NCBI GenBank assembly: GCA_964019425.1
Contig: OZ025843.1
Span: 558,001-622,000, forward strand
DNA length: 64,000 nt
From: Flectonema sp. DT1601
Lineage: Eukaryota > Euglenozoa > Diplonemea > Diplonemida > Diplonemidae
Direction: 5' to 3'
A program made the translations under genes and the position numbers. Below, piece by piece: positions 47,148 through 58,632 of the stretch; the first letter of the stretch is position 1, and each line of letters begins with the position of its first letter. The notes under the pieces were generated by a model. That model was not told where the DNA came from. It saw only the letters and a program-made list of their open reading frames with translations, and searched no databases.

Positions 47148-47786
47148 ATGGCAGATCCTGAAAAAACTCCTTTCGCATGGGGAGGTACTGCCGTGTCACT
47201 ACTACGAGCGGCAAAGAGAGCTGGTGATGCTGGGGATAGGCTTCCACCTTATGCAGCAGCGGAGGTTAGACAAATTCGAGAAGAAGCTTTGAAACAGGTA
47301 GACCGGTCGTCATCAATGAACGATAATCCTTATATTGATATTTCTGATAATGGTGAGTTTTATTCAAGTCAAGTCATCGCCAATGAAGCCGCACTCAGAA
47401 ATAAAAGATGTCTACAGTCGTACACAACAATGAGACAACAAGCTTTATCTGACGCCTATTGGCAGGTTGGTCAAAATCTTCCACAGTCGACGTCAACATG
47501 TTTGTCTCCTTCGGAATCACTTTTTTACAGATCATACAACTCTCTAGCTTCATCATATCAAGAGTCTCTTGGTCTTAATTTACGAGCTCATCTGCACAGT
47601 CCTCCGCAGACTTCTGAAATGGCTTTTGTTCGAGGTCTTAAAAATTTTACTTATATGTGTCCACAGACTGGTAATGAAGTTGTTGTGAGTAAGGGAAAAT
47701 TCTTTGTCGTTTCTCAAGAAGAAGCGGCAGCTCTAACTCAACAAGGAAGCGTTGAAGCGGTCGTTGAAGGACCTGTTGTAGATTAG
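47148..47786 (+). CDS. PSF1: GINS complex subunit PSF1
   Basis: A 212-residue protein matching Psf1/GINS1. GINS is part of the CMG helicase with Cdc45 and MCM2-7 and is needed for replication initiation and fork progress. Family features in order are PYAAAEVRQIREEA near the N-terminus, RNKRCLQSYTTMR (the R-NKRCL-AY block), LPQSTSTCLSPSESLFYRSY (LP--LS--E--F---Y), YQESLGLNLRAHLHSPP (Y--SLGLDLT--PPK) and FVRGLKNF (I-VR-L-D). The C-terminal B domain ends ALTQQGSVEAVVEG, like the L-RQG-LE-I end of other members. The length fits (human 196). The ATG lies 82 bases after an acceptor-like TTTAG. Intronless. Confidence 0.85.
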   Translation: MADPEKTPFAWGGTAVSLLRAAKRAGDAGDRLPPYAAAEVRQIREEALKQVDRSSSMNDNPYIDISDNGEFYSSQVIANEAALRNKRCLQSYTTMRQQALSDAYWQVGQNLPQSTSTCLSPSESLFYRSYNSLASSYQESLGLNLRAHLHSPPQTSEMAFVRGLKNFTYMCPQTGNEVVVSKGKFFVVSQEEAAALTQQGSVEAVVEGPVVD

Positions 47787-48051
47787 AATCACATATAATA
47801 ATATAAATTAAAAAAAAAAAAAACGTGTTCTTGAACACGACCGTGTTTCATATAAACGCGTTTTTTTTCTCCCAAAAAAAAAAAAAAAAAAAGTTACATT
47901 TTTTCAATGTCTATTACCATCTTTGTATTTACAGCTGTTTTATTGACAAACATGCGACGTTTATGGAAATGGTTAAACGATTTTGCTATTTTTCATCAAT
48001 AAAATAATAAAACACCCCAATATCATCACAACAACTCAAATCAGATAAGTT

Positions 48052-48279
48052 ATGTCTTCAGTAATATGTCGAGACGATCAAATTGATGCTCAGAATTGTT
48101 TGGATGATTTGGGAACTGCTGTGAGGGTACTCGAAGATTCAGCATCCGTGTCACTCGATGAACAGTCACAAGCGGCAGTGTATGAATTGTTATACAATAT
48201 GAAACAAGCTAGAGAATCTTTGTGTGGATTATTACTCCGTGACTCTGCTGTGACTACTACGTCATCTGTTGGACTATGA
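48052..48279 (+). CDS. Small helical protein, unknown
   Basis: A 75-residue acidic protein that I do not recognise. It is predicted mainly as two amphipathic helices (DDQIDAQNCLDDLGTAVRVL and AVYELLYNMKQARESLCGLL), as in small subunits of tethering or spindle complexes, but no family can be named. The frame is free of homopolymer artefacts and codon use matches the neighbours. It has its own acceptor-like TTGTATTTACAG ending at 47934 and sits between PSF1 and the kinesin gene. These points argue for a real gene. Confidence 0.5.
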   Translation: MSSVICRDDQIDAQNCLDDLGTAVRVLEDSASVSLDEQSQAAVYELLYNMKQARESLCGLLLRDSAVTTTSSVGL

Positions 48280-48484
48280 TGAGATTGTGAATATTTTTAG
48301 AATTTATTTGACAACATTTTTTTTTAATGTTGGTTTTTTTTTTTTTTTGTATTTTTTTTTTTTTGATTTCTTATATAGGGTCTTCTCTTTTTCTCTTTTT
48401 TTTTTTCCCTCAAACACTTTCAGACTTTGTTTGAATTTATTTTATTTATTATTTTTTTTTCTTCTCAGAACTTGATATCAATAA

Positions 48485-51400
48485 ATGAGTAGGAGGAGTT
48501 CTTCAAAAAACGATGCCAGCGACTCCGCAGCTGTAAAAGTTTTCGTGAGAGTTCGTCCTCACAATTCAAGAGAAAAGAATTTAGCAAAAGATGGAAAAAT
48601 TTCAACTGTAATTGAAATGAAGGATACGACATGTAGCGTTGTGGAGATTGATAGCAGGGCTGTGAAGAATGCTTTTTCGTTTGATGGATGCATGTGGTCT
48701 ATCCCAGACGATGACACGAAATCAATGGGACTCAAAGGGATGAATCCGTTCTTCTCTCAAAAAGAAGTATACCAACAATGTGGTGCTCCAATGGTTAAAA
48801 ACGTCTTGGAGGGATACAACGCATGTCTGTTTGCATACGGTCAAACTGGATCAGGAAAAACACATACCATGATGGGCGATCGTAGTGATGAACAGGTCAG
48901 GGGTATCACACCACGACTTTGTAGAGATCTACTTCAGCAAACAATCGGTAAATCAAAGAAAGATACGAAATATAAAATAACTATTTCTTATATTGAAATT
49001 TATAACGAAGCCATCAGAGACCTACTCTCAGCTAAGAAGAGAACTGATTCCCTAAAAGTTAGACAAGATCCAACGACAGGTACATACGTTGAAGACTTAA
49101 CAAAACACGAAGTCGAAAACGAAGATTCCATTCTCCATCTTATGGACAAGGGACATTCCCACAGAACTGTCGCTGAAACTAAAATGAACGCCCAAAGCAG
49201 TAGGTCTCATGCTATTTTTTCGATTAATATTTCACAGATAGCGATCGATTCCGATCAAGCTACTAAAGACGCTGGTTCAAAAATGTCAAAATTAAACTTA
49301 GTTGATTTAGCAGGAAGCGAACGTGTCAGCGCATCTGGAGCCGAGGGAGTGAACTTTAAAGAAGCAACAAAAATCAACTTGTCGTTGACAACACTCGGAA
49401 GAGTTATTGACGCCTTGGCTGATTTAGCTACATCCAGTAAACAAGTTTTTGCACCTTACAGAGACTCAATGCTGACTTGGATATTAAGTGACTCACTCGG
49501 AGGTAACAGTAAGACTGCAATGGTTGCCGCTGTCTCTCCTTCAGAAGTTAATTTAGACGAAACAATCAACACTTTGAGATACGCTTCCAGAGCTCGTGAA
49601 ATTATCAACATTGCTGTGGTCAACGAGGACTCTTCAGTAGCAAAAATCAAAGAATTGGAAGCTAAAATTGAATACCTTCGAAAACAGGTTCGTGAAGGAG
49701 GAGGAGTCCTTCTAAAACAACGGCTCCAAGAAGCAGAAGATAAAAACAACATCCTCAGCTCACAATTATCACAAGTTGAATCGGAAAAGACTTCTCTATA
49801 CCAACAAATGAGAGAAAGAGCCTATCAAGAATCAACATCAAAAAGACGTGAAGACGACAAAGTAAAAAAAGCAAAAGCAAGAGAAGACAAGAAAATCAAA
49901 GAAGTAGACACTGCAGCTGAAGAACGTGATCAATACAGAAAAGACCTAATCGAAGCAAAGGAAAAACTCAGAGACTTTGAAAGAAAATGGAAAGACTCAA
50001 AAGAAAAATTAAAAGACTACAAAGACAGTGTTGGTAGAGACCTTAAAGAAGTCAGGTCTGACAGAGACGCTTTGAAGGAATCTGCCAGCACAACACAAAA
50101 AAAACTCGACAAACTCAACAAACGTAACAAAGACTCTGACGCTCAACTAACTAAGTTAAATAAACAAGTTCAAGGTGGTGATGAGCTAAACGCCAGACTT
50201 GTAAAAGAAAATCGAAAACTTGACAAAAGTTTTAAAGAAGTTCAAGGGAAATTAGAAACCGTTGAACGTGAGGCAAAACAAAAATCACAACTACTCTCCG
50301 ACACCCAACAGAATCTAGAAAACGCCCAGACAACTCAAACCGCTGCTGAAGTAGAGCGTCTAAGACAACAAGTCGGTGAACTCGACAGTCAAATAGCTGA
50401 ACAGGCAACGATAGTAACTCAGTTGGAGTCTGACCTCAAGGAGTCTGAAACAAAAATAAAATCACTGGAGAGAGAAAGTGAAATGGCAACATCAAAAATC
50501 ACATCTCTCGAAGACGACGTCGAAACCTTCGAAGAAACGATAGCAGAAGAAGCCGCAGCAACAAAGGCAGCCACCAGTTTGAAAGAAGAATATCAACAAG
50601 CAAATAAAGATCTAAACGAACACAAAGAAACACTCACAGCAAGAGTTCAAGAGTTAGAATCGACCATTGATAAGCAATCCAGCAACACTGAGAATCTTAC
50701 AAAGGAGTTGGAAGATTCAAAAAATCAAATTCAACAACTATCGGAAGAAAAAGAATCAGCAGAAACCCTTGCCACGGATACAGCAGCTGAACTGGAGGCT
50801 TCAGCTAATGAAAAGGCTGGTCTCCTCGGAGAGATTGAGAGTATTAGAAATCACAATGCGGAACGTATAACTTCCATCGAAGCTCTCCTCACCAAGGCAC
50901 AGACAGAAAATGAAGATCATTGCAGAAAAGTTGACACTGCTCAGGCCGAAATCACTGAATTAAAAGACGACTTGACCTCGACACGTGAAAAGCTTCAAAT
51001 TTCAACAGAAAGAGAAGCTGAGTTACAGAGAGAATCAGCTGCTCTTCGACACAAAATAGAAACAAAATTAGAAGAACACAAGGACGTTGAATCTAATCAC
51101 AAGGTTTCTCTTGAAAAATTAAACAATGAAATTGCAACGATGAAAGCTCAACTGGAAAAGGCGAACAAACAAATAAAAGATGAAGAGGAAGAACACAAGA
51201 CTGCTATCATAGCAATACAGACATCTCATGAATCGGAATTATCTGCGGCGACGACGGCGGCGTCGACAGCGCAGAGCTCATCTGAAAAGGTTTTGGGAAG
51301 TTTAAAAAGTGAACTCAGTGACAAGGATACCGAAATATCAACACTCAACAATAACATAGCCGAATTAAAATTAAATTTATCTAATTCGGAACGAGTATTA

Positions 51401-53853
51401 GCAACGACGGAATCAACAGGTTCAGATCTAAAAACAAAACTATCAATCACAGAAGGAGAACTCGAGACATCATCAAAAAAAGTTTCTGAACAAAACGACC
51501 AAATCAAGTCTTTGGAAAATAAAATATCAGAAAACGATGCAACCATTAAGAATCTAACAGAATCAGCAGAGAAGAACTCAGCTGACGCTACTGAGAGTGC
51601 TGCAACTGCTGCTGCAGCTCTTTCGTTGAAGATTTCAGAGATGGAGGAATCAGATAAAAAATCAAGTGAAAGAATCATCGCAAAAGATGAAGAGATAATA
51701 GCATTAAAGACTACCATCTCCAACCTCAACGAAGAACACGCTCAGGCTCGAAGCAGCGCAGACGAAGCAGCGACAAACTCGAATAATAAATTTCAAAAAG
51801 AAATTGATTCACTAAAAACAGAATTGGAGGCATCCTCAACAGAGGTATCCTCACAGAAGGACACAATCACGTCAGGAGAAACAAAAATTGCCAACCTAAC
51901 AGAACAATTAGAATCGATGAACACTAACTTAACCGAAGCCGGAAACCAAAGCAAACAACAATCCGCTTCCTTAGAAGAAACAAACACAAAGCTATCGACT
52001 GCTAATACTACCATTGACAGTCTTAATAAAACTGTTGAGGAGAATGAAGTTTTGGTGGCTGATTTAAAAACTCAGATCGATCAACTTCATGAGAACATCT
52101 CATCTGCCGGAACAGAAAGTGCTGAGCAAGCGACGGTCATATCGGAAACGAAATCACAGTTGGAAACAGCTAACTGTAGCATTTCTGATTTGAAAAAACA
52201 ACTTGAAGAAAAAAGTGAATCTATTGCTGTATTGGGAACTCAAATTGAAAATCTCAACACGACTGTAGGTGACAACAGTAACCAACACGAGATTGATCAA
52301 ACAACTATCTCTGATTTGAAAACAAAATTAGAAGAAAGCAACAAATCATGTGAACAACAAGAGATCACAATAACTGAACTAAACATAAAAATATCATCGA
52401 AAGACGAAGATTCGAACACGGCAGCTGTCGAAGCAGAAGATCGTGAAAAGAATTTAAAAAACAACATAAGTGAACTTGAGGTAACTATGAAACATGAAAT
52501 TGAAACAAGAGACAACACCATATCGACACATGAAAAAACCATATCTGAGAATGACGATTCGATTGAAAAACTAACAAATGAAGTGACCTCACTGAAGGAA
52601 ACTACGAGCGAGTCGTCTGATAAGATCATCACAAACACGGCAGAGATTGAAAGGCTGTCCAACTTGTCAATTAAAAATGAACAGTCAATTGAAGACTTAA
52701 CAACTGAACGCGACAGTCTTAACACTAAACTTGAAGAAGCAAACACAATGCAATCAGAATCAAACACCTCTCATCAAACACGTGTTGACTCACTGCTATC
52801 TGATATCTCATCGAGAGACGTAACCATTGCAACCCAAGTAGATAAGATCGCTGAGAATGAACAAAAGATAACATCAATGGAAGCTGCAGCGAAGGATGCA
52901 GCGACTTCCAACGATGAGTTGAGTGGTCAGCACTCACTATTAACAGACAAGTCTGCTGCACAAGAAGAAACCATCGCAGCTCATGAGGCTTCCATCATCC
53001 AACTAAAGTCTAACTTAGAATCTGAAATCACGACTGGGAAAACCCTCACCAGCGAGATAGACGTTCTAAAAGCAGCTATGGCAGGTGAGATTTCAGCAGC
53101 TCGTGAGAACATAAATTCAGCTAACGCAACTCTTCAAGAAACAGAACAGAAACTTGCTGATGAGAAAACAGCTTTGGAAAACCTTGAGAAGGAGGTATGG
53201 TCCTTTTTTTTTTTTTTTTAAATTGCTTTTATATAACATTAACCAGAAAATCAAAATCTAAAAAAAAAAAAAATAATAATAAACAGAAACAAGAAGTAGA
53301 ATCCGATGCTATGAAAGCATCACACGCTGCTGCTCTGAGCGATGTTTGTTTTCATCTTTTTTTTAATATTGATTTTTTTTTTTTTTTTTTTTTTGTTAAA
53401 AAAAAACAACAACAACAACAACAACAACAAAAACAGCTAACTCAAGAAGAAGCGACCTGTCGCAAAGACATATTTAATACTCAGCTGGAAAGTAAATTTG
53501 GTCCGATTCTTGAAAGTTTTGCTCAAGCCGTAAGGTTACGTGAGAATAATATTGTCACTGGTGCGATGTGTGATATTCAGGACAAGGAGTTGGAGACGTT
53601 AACTAATAAATTACACTCTGGTCACAAGGAAGAATTAGATTTGTTAAAAAAGAGACACGAATATGATTTATTTATGGTGAATATGAATGGAAGTTCGGAA
53701 GCTAACGAGTCAAGAGATCCGAGTTTGTCGTTAAGTCCGCAGGTGACGAGACCTCCACCACCTGTTTCATCAAACGGATCTCTCTCTCCTGTGAAAACAG
53801 TTTTCAGAGATAAGTCGAGAGAGACTAATGATATCGGCTCTGAATATGATTAG
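48485..53853 (+). CDS. Kinesin-3-like motor protein with very long coiled coil (three exons)
   Basis: Exons 48485-53194, 53287-53343 and 53437-53853 give about 1727 residues. The motor (about 15-375) has P-loop GQTGSGKTHT near 118, switch I NAQSSRSHAIFSI, switch II LVDLAGSERVSASG, and the microtubule-binding helix INLSLTTLGRVIDALADL. VKVFVRVRPHNSRE at the start and VVNEDSSVAKIKELEAKIEY after the motor match kinesin-3 (KIF1-like). Instead of the usual FHA and PH domains the tail is over 1100 residues of heptads rich in Glu, Ser, Thr and Lys. The final 60 residues are proline- and serine-rich. Both introns (92 and 93 bp) are phase 0 and have a T-run near the donor and an A-rich acceptor side. 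Exon 2 is a 57-bp microexon (19 codons). Likely an axonemal or cytoplasmic transport motor; the cargo is unknown. Confidence 0.9.
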
Positions 53854-54596
53854 AGTTTTTTAAATGGTGAATTTTCTTTGTGTTGATATCAGATCATTAC
53901 GACAGTCTCGTCTGTTCCACTCCTAGCCTTCTCGTTAAGGATTATGTCATCTCTCCCCTGATTGTTTTTTCTTTGTTTTTTTGTTATAGAAATCCGTTTT
54001 AAAAAAAAAAAAAAAATAAACAAGTTTATTGCATCTGTTGTGTATTTACCGTGTTTGTTGTCGTTTTTTGGTTTTTTTTTTTTTTTTTTTTTTGTGTGGT
54101 ACGGGTTGTTGCCTGTATATTGGTGCAATGTCGCCCGAAATACAGCCAATTTAGATGAAGTGTGTTTTTTTTTCAAAAAAAAAAAAAAAAAAAAAGAAGG
54201 TGGAAAAATCTCTCACAGGGAGAGGTAGTAGATATATTATTTTTCATAATTGGTTGTTTTTTTTTTTTTTTTAAATTATTTTTTTTTTTCCCCTTTTTTG
54301 CGTGTGGCATTATTGATTAGCCGACTCCCTGTTGTGTATTCGCGTATACACAACAGCGACAACTCACGTTGCTGATGTGAACAATTTTTTTTGTTGTAAG
54401 AGAGGTCCTGTCGAAATAAAAGTTGATCATATTTTTTTTTATTTAATAACAGGGAGACACTTTTTTCATTATCAGATATCAATAAGGTGAAATATTCTTT
54501 TTTTTAATACGAAAAAAAAAAACTAATTTAATTACCATCACTGTTTCCATAATCAGGTAGACAGTGAGAGAGAGAGAGAGGAGGAGGTTTTTAATA
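53854..54596. other. T-rich spacer
   Basis: A- and T-runs dominate. A short inverted repeat, TGTGTATTCGCGTATACACA (54331-54350), forms a 7-bp stem. The acceptor-like TTTCCATAATCAG ending at 54556 precedes the short first exon of the next gene. No gene is seen. Confidence 0.45.
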
Positions 54597-56345
54597 ATGT
54601 TTGATGGTGGAAGTGGTGATGTATGTGATTTTTTTTTTTTTTTTTTTTTTTTTTGTGTTGCTTTTTTTGAATTTAGCACCTGCGGGGGGGGGAAATGGAA
54701 TAAAAAGGAGTATTGCACGCCGCCTCCGACCTAACCCATTTGGAGTGATAACGGTGACTTGTCCTCTCCAAGATTTCAGTGCTTTCGATGTGTTCTGTTT
54801 GGTCAGCGAGCTCAGTTCCCCGCCTGTTCTTTGTTACTGAACTGAGTGGGAGTTATGTTACGCGAGATTTGTTATAATACGAGAATATTGACTTTCACGA
54901 TTCTCGTATTGTTTTGTTGTTGTTGTGTGATTGTTTTCTATTGTAAAAGGAGTATTGCACGCCGCCTCCGACCTAACCCATTTGGAGTGATAACGGTGAC
55001 TTGTCCTCTCCAAGATTCTCTTTCTTCATTTATTTGATTTTAGAGCTGCTGGTCGTCAGCTACCTCGTCGACCCCTTTTCATTTCCTCGCTTGACGTGGC
55101 GACCTTTTTGGAATCTCACATTCAAGATCAAATCCCTTCTACACATACTTAAGGAGTATTGCACGCCGCCTCCGACCTAACCCATTTGGAGTGATAACGG
55201 TGACTTGTCCTCTCCAAGATTATATATTTACTAACTCTCGAAGAGGCATGACCTTATCAGTAGACACATAACAAGTATCAAAACAGGAGAACCGCACAGT
55301 TCTGTACAGTGAACTTCCAGGGGATTGGTCTGAAACAGATTTTCGTGAAATCTTCTGCCACGTTGGATCCATAAAGAGTCTGAAATCACAACGTAAGACT
55401 GGCAGTACTACGAGTGTTTTAGTTACCTACGAGACATCAGCTGTTGCGAGGAGAAGTATCGGAGAGTTTCAAGGTGCGAATATCGGAGGGAAAGCTTGCA
55501 GAGCAGAGTTTTCAAAAACGAGACAAAACATCGGAGGAGTTGTAGTAAATGAAACAAGAGGAAGGTCCAGGTCTCGATCCAGATCAAGAGGACCAGAGAG
55601 ACCAGAGCGGGAGAGAAGTCAGAGTCGTTCGCGATCACAAAGTCAAAGTCGGAATCGTTCACAAAGTCAATCTCGTGGAAGAGAAATCAACCGACGAGGG
55701 TGGGGTGAACCTGATCGACCGAGAGAAATGAACAGAGGGTGGGGTGAGCCTGATCGACCGAGAGAAATGAACAGAGGGTGGGGTGAGCCTGATCGACCGA
55801 GAGAAATGAACAGAGGGTGGGGTGAGCCTGATCGACCTCGCAGCAGTTCTGTTCCGAGACAAAACAGGTCCCGATCTCGATCTCGTTCTCAATCAGTATC
55901 TCGTCATCCTCCTCGAGCTGTGTCTGTTCCGAGAAGTACTTCTCAACAACCTCAGAGAAGACACAACTATAACACCAACAACAACAACAACAACACCAAC
56001 AACAACAACAACAACATCATTAACTCTTCTCACTATTCTCCTTATCATCCATCTGCTTCCCGTGGAAGAGGAGGAAAAGGATTTGGTTACAAAGGAGGTA
56101 AGGGTGGAAAACAATTCAGGTCTTCCTCAGTACCACGTAACAGATTTCAAAGTCAGAATAGATCCGTAGAACCTACACGTTTTAAAGGCGGTAAGAATCG
56201 AGGTAAGAACAGCTGGAAAGGCAACTACTCATCTGAAAGAGGTGGTGGTAAACGAGGATTTCAAACTCCCAAAACATTTGAAAGATCTCTGTTCACTCAA
56301 AGACCTTCGAATAACGTATGTGAACAATATAATAAAGCTCTTTGA
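54597..56345 (+). CDS. RRM plus RS-rich RNA-binding protein (two exons)
   Basis: Exon 2 (55287-56345) opens with an RRM: TVLYSELPGDWSETDFREIF (RNP2 region), GSIKSLKSQ, SVLVTYETSAVARRSIGEF (RNP1 region) and GKACRAEFS. RS/RG/Q-rich sequence follows, then four 13-residue repeats RGWGEPDRPREMN, an Asn-run and a Gly/Lys/Arg-rich tail. This is the layout of SR-type splicing or mRNA-packaging proteins. No ATG exists in frame before the RRM. I infer an eight-codon first exon (54597-54620, MFDGGSGD) with a GTATGT donor followed by a T-run. It joins in phase 0 to the CAG ending at 55286. The 666-bp intron, the longest found here, holds three identical 71-bp repeats. The first exon is the uncertain part. 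Confidence 0.75.
54705..54775 (+). repeat. 71-bp repeat, copy A
   Basis: Starts AAGGAGTATTGCACGCCGCC and ends TTGTCCTCTCCAAGATT. Identical over all 71 bp to copies B, C and D. It is clearly GC-richer than its surroundings and contains TTGGAG...CTCCAA, a 6-bp stem with a 20-base loop. It lies 84 bp after the donor of the RRM gene intron. Confidence 0.95.
54920..55046 (+). repeat. 71-bp repeat, copy B, within a 127-bp duplicated unit
   Basis: The 71-bp core is at 54947-55017. The longer stretch 54920-55046 is identical to 63874-64000 over all 127 bp, and the match may continue beyond the window. It lies in the RRM gene intron, 242 bp after copy A. Confidence 0.95.
55151..55221 (+). repeat. 71-bp repeat, copy C
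   Basis: Third identical 71-bp core in the same intron, 204 bp after copy B and 65 bp before the exon 2 boundary. Flanks are unrelated to those of copies A and B, so the element ends at or near the 71-bp limits. Confidence 0.95.
55695..55841 (+). repeat. Coding tandem repeat, 39-bp unit, nearly four copies
   Basis: Units start at 55695, 55734, 55773 and 55812, each encoding RGWGEPDRPREMN; the last is cut after DRP. Copies differ by a few bases only in the first unit. It lies in the RS-rich part of the RRM protein. Confidence 0.9.
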
Positions 56346-56772
56346 TGGAAAGAGATAAAACCCAAAAAAAAAACAAAAAAACAAACAGGATTTCAGAGTT
56401 CACCGTGAACTATGGCAAGGATAACTCTTCCTATTAATCATTTTTTTTTGATAATATAAATTTAGTAGTTGTGAAATGATCACATCAAAATTACCTGACC
56501 ACAGTATATTATTATCAGAAAAATTAGTGTTAATTCACGTATTGAATTACTGAAGAGTAACAAACGACTGGATATATTATTTCTAAAAAAAAAAAAAAAA
56601 TTAAAATTTCTCAAAAACAGAACCACACATAACAATTGACAAGAAGACCTGTCGAGAGATATATATTTGACATTGTATTGTATTGGTGGAGTGGAACAAA
56701 AAAAAAAAAAAAAAAAAAATTCTTATAAAATAAGACACACAACAACAACATTAAAAATGTCATAACGCTGCA
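56346..56772. other. AT-rich spacer
   Basis: A-runs at about 56585-56600 and 56698-56719. An acceptor-like TTTCTCAAAAACAG ends at 56620. No gene is recognised. Confidence 0.4.
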
Positions 56773-58632
56773 ATGGTTTGTCGAAAGCTTCCCGACAGGG
56801 GGGGTAATCACCTCCGGGAAGTGATGAATAATTATAATGAGAATAAACACTATTTGGTGTTCCCAGTCATACTAAAGAACTTTACTGAAGAACCGTTGGA
56901 TCGTATTGAGGCTGAAATAACTTGGGGTCGATGGGGAAGAGAATCCCCGACATACATCGCACCAATGGGGATTATGTGGTTCTCTGTATACGGAGGAAGA
57001 TACACTCCAACGGGTAGTGGGGGTTATGTTGTCTATAGCTTTGGTGATTCCGGTTATGAAATAGGGCTTGGATTCTCATTCACAGCTTTGGGAGGTTTTT
57101 ATTTTAGCGTTCACGTGCAAAATTCAGGTTATAAAAATTGGTCAACACTCTGTCGAACTTCATTAAAAAAATACTGTGATCCAATTAGGGGACCTTCCGC
57201 GCATCCTGCTGTCTGCACTACTGCTTATAAATCAACCTATGGGAAATCGTCATTATTTATTTTTGAGGTACCGGATACAGAACCGGTAGAAGAACCTGAG
57301 CAGTGTTGTCCAGAAAAGGGAAATAAAAATGTTTTCGACAAAGAGTACTACGTTCTCCTGGATATACCTGTCGACGCAACCGCTCAGCAAATTAAAAAAA
57401 ATTATCGAAAATTGGCTCTCCGATACCATCCTGATAAGAATCCAAACGATCCTGCAGCAGAGAAAAAGTTTAAAGAGGTAGCTGCTGCGTATGAAACTCT
57501 TTCTGATCCGAGAAAAAGACAACTCTACAATGAATCGGGTAAGTCAAGTGACTCAGACGAAGCGAGTGTAATGAGAGCAAGTTTGAATTCATTATTTGGA
57601 AACGGAACACTCAAAGAGGAAGTTGGTGATCTCGACGTCCTAAATCAACTCAATCCAACTCATATGAGGGATAAACTTGGTAAGTCTCAAGAACAACAAG
57701 AAACTGAACGAATAGAACAAGACTCTATTCGTCTATCGATACTCGCTCCTCTCTTATCCGATAGACTTCAAGGGTTTGTTGATAATGAACGTAAATGGAT
57801 AATCGATATCGAACGCTCTCTTGCTTCAAAAATAAACGCTTCTCCTGGGATTGGTGAACTCCTATCTGCAATTGGTTACGGATATCAACAACAAGCAAGA
57901 CAACACATGTTGAGGTATTGTGGAATAGAAGCTTGTTGGGAAGGTCACAAAGAAGTTTCTGATCAATGCTCTCGCAACTGTGCTAGACTAGGTCGTGTTG
58001 TAAACATAACATGGGTTCAGTCTTGGGCTGATTCTTGGCAAGAAAAATTAAATTGCATATCGAGAATGTCCGGAAGAATAAGAAATAAAACATTCCCAAC
58101 TGTTTCAGCTGCTGAACTTCGTCAAATTCACATCGACATGAGAAGTCGAGACGACATCGATACGAAGGTTCCTTCACTTTTAGAATCGGCAGCAGAAAAA
58201 CTCGCAACCGGCGATCACATCGGCTCTGCTGACGACTTAGACGCTGCTGTTACAATGCAACGTGAAAAGGTTCAAAGCGAATACAGGAGAAAGATAGAAA
58301 TTCAAGGCCTCTCATTTCTCTTTGAAGAAGGAAACAACGAAGCCGATCACTTTGCTCGCTTAGTGGCAAAATGTGTGATACGGGTATGTGATAATAGTCA
58401 TCTTTAAGAACCTGTTTCTTAATAATTTAATAAAAAACCAACAACTCAGAACATAACTGGAAGAGAGATCGAACAAGAACTACAACTGTCTTGTCCGTCC
58501 CTTCGACGAACTGAAGAGCAATCTTATCAAATGGTGTCTGCATTGGAATACTTAGGAAGCCGATATATCTATTGGGGAAAGAATGAACACAAAATAGATT
58601 TTGATGACCTTCAGTCAAAAATGCATGCCTGA
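56773..58632 (+). CDS. DnaJ (Hsp40) protein with N-terminal actinoporin-like beta domain and DnaJ-X domain (two exons)
   Basis: Exons 56773-58383 and 58450-58632 give 597 residues. The J domain (about 188-255, [20 protein letters not shown]) has H219-P220-D221, needed to stimulate Hsp70 ATPase. The C-terminal half matches the DnaJ-X region: LDQLNP-type start, IGYGYQQQA (IG-VY--KA) and, across the intron, [20 protein letters not shown]. This is the layout of Caj1/Djp1-like proteins. Unusually, about 120 residues at the front form a likely beta sandwich: [50 protein letters not shown] and GFYFSVHV. This order of blocks recalls the actinoporin/fungal-lectin fold, which binds membranes or lipids. 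No signal peptide is present. The 66-bp intron is phase 0. The fold call is remote. Confidence 0.85.

Noticed and set aside
51226-51729. 167-codon open frame on the minus strand inside the kinesin gene
   Set aside because: Antisense shadow of a Glu/Ser/Lys-rich coiled coil; such biased sequence often leaves the opposite strand open.
54705-55221. The 71-bp repeat as a coding exon (one + frame is open and reads RSIARRLRPNPFGVITV)
   Set aside because: No GT donor at its right end, no shared acceptor upstream of all copies, and the frame continues differently in each copy.
54705-55221. The 71-bp repeat as a spliced-leader RNA gene
   Set aside because: No donor GT after a short exon-like start, no Sm-type site, and no match to leader sequences I know from Euglenozoa or dinoflagellates.
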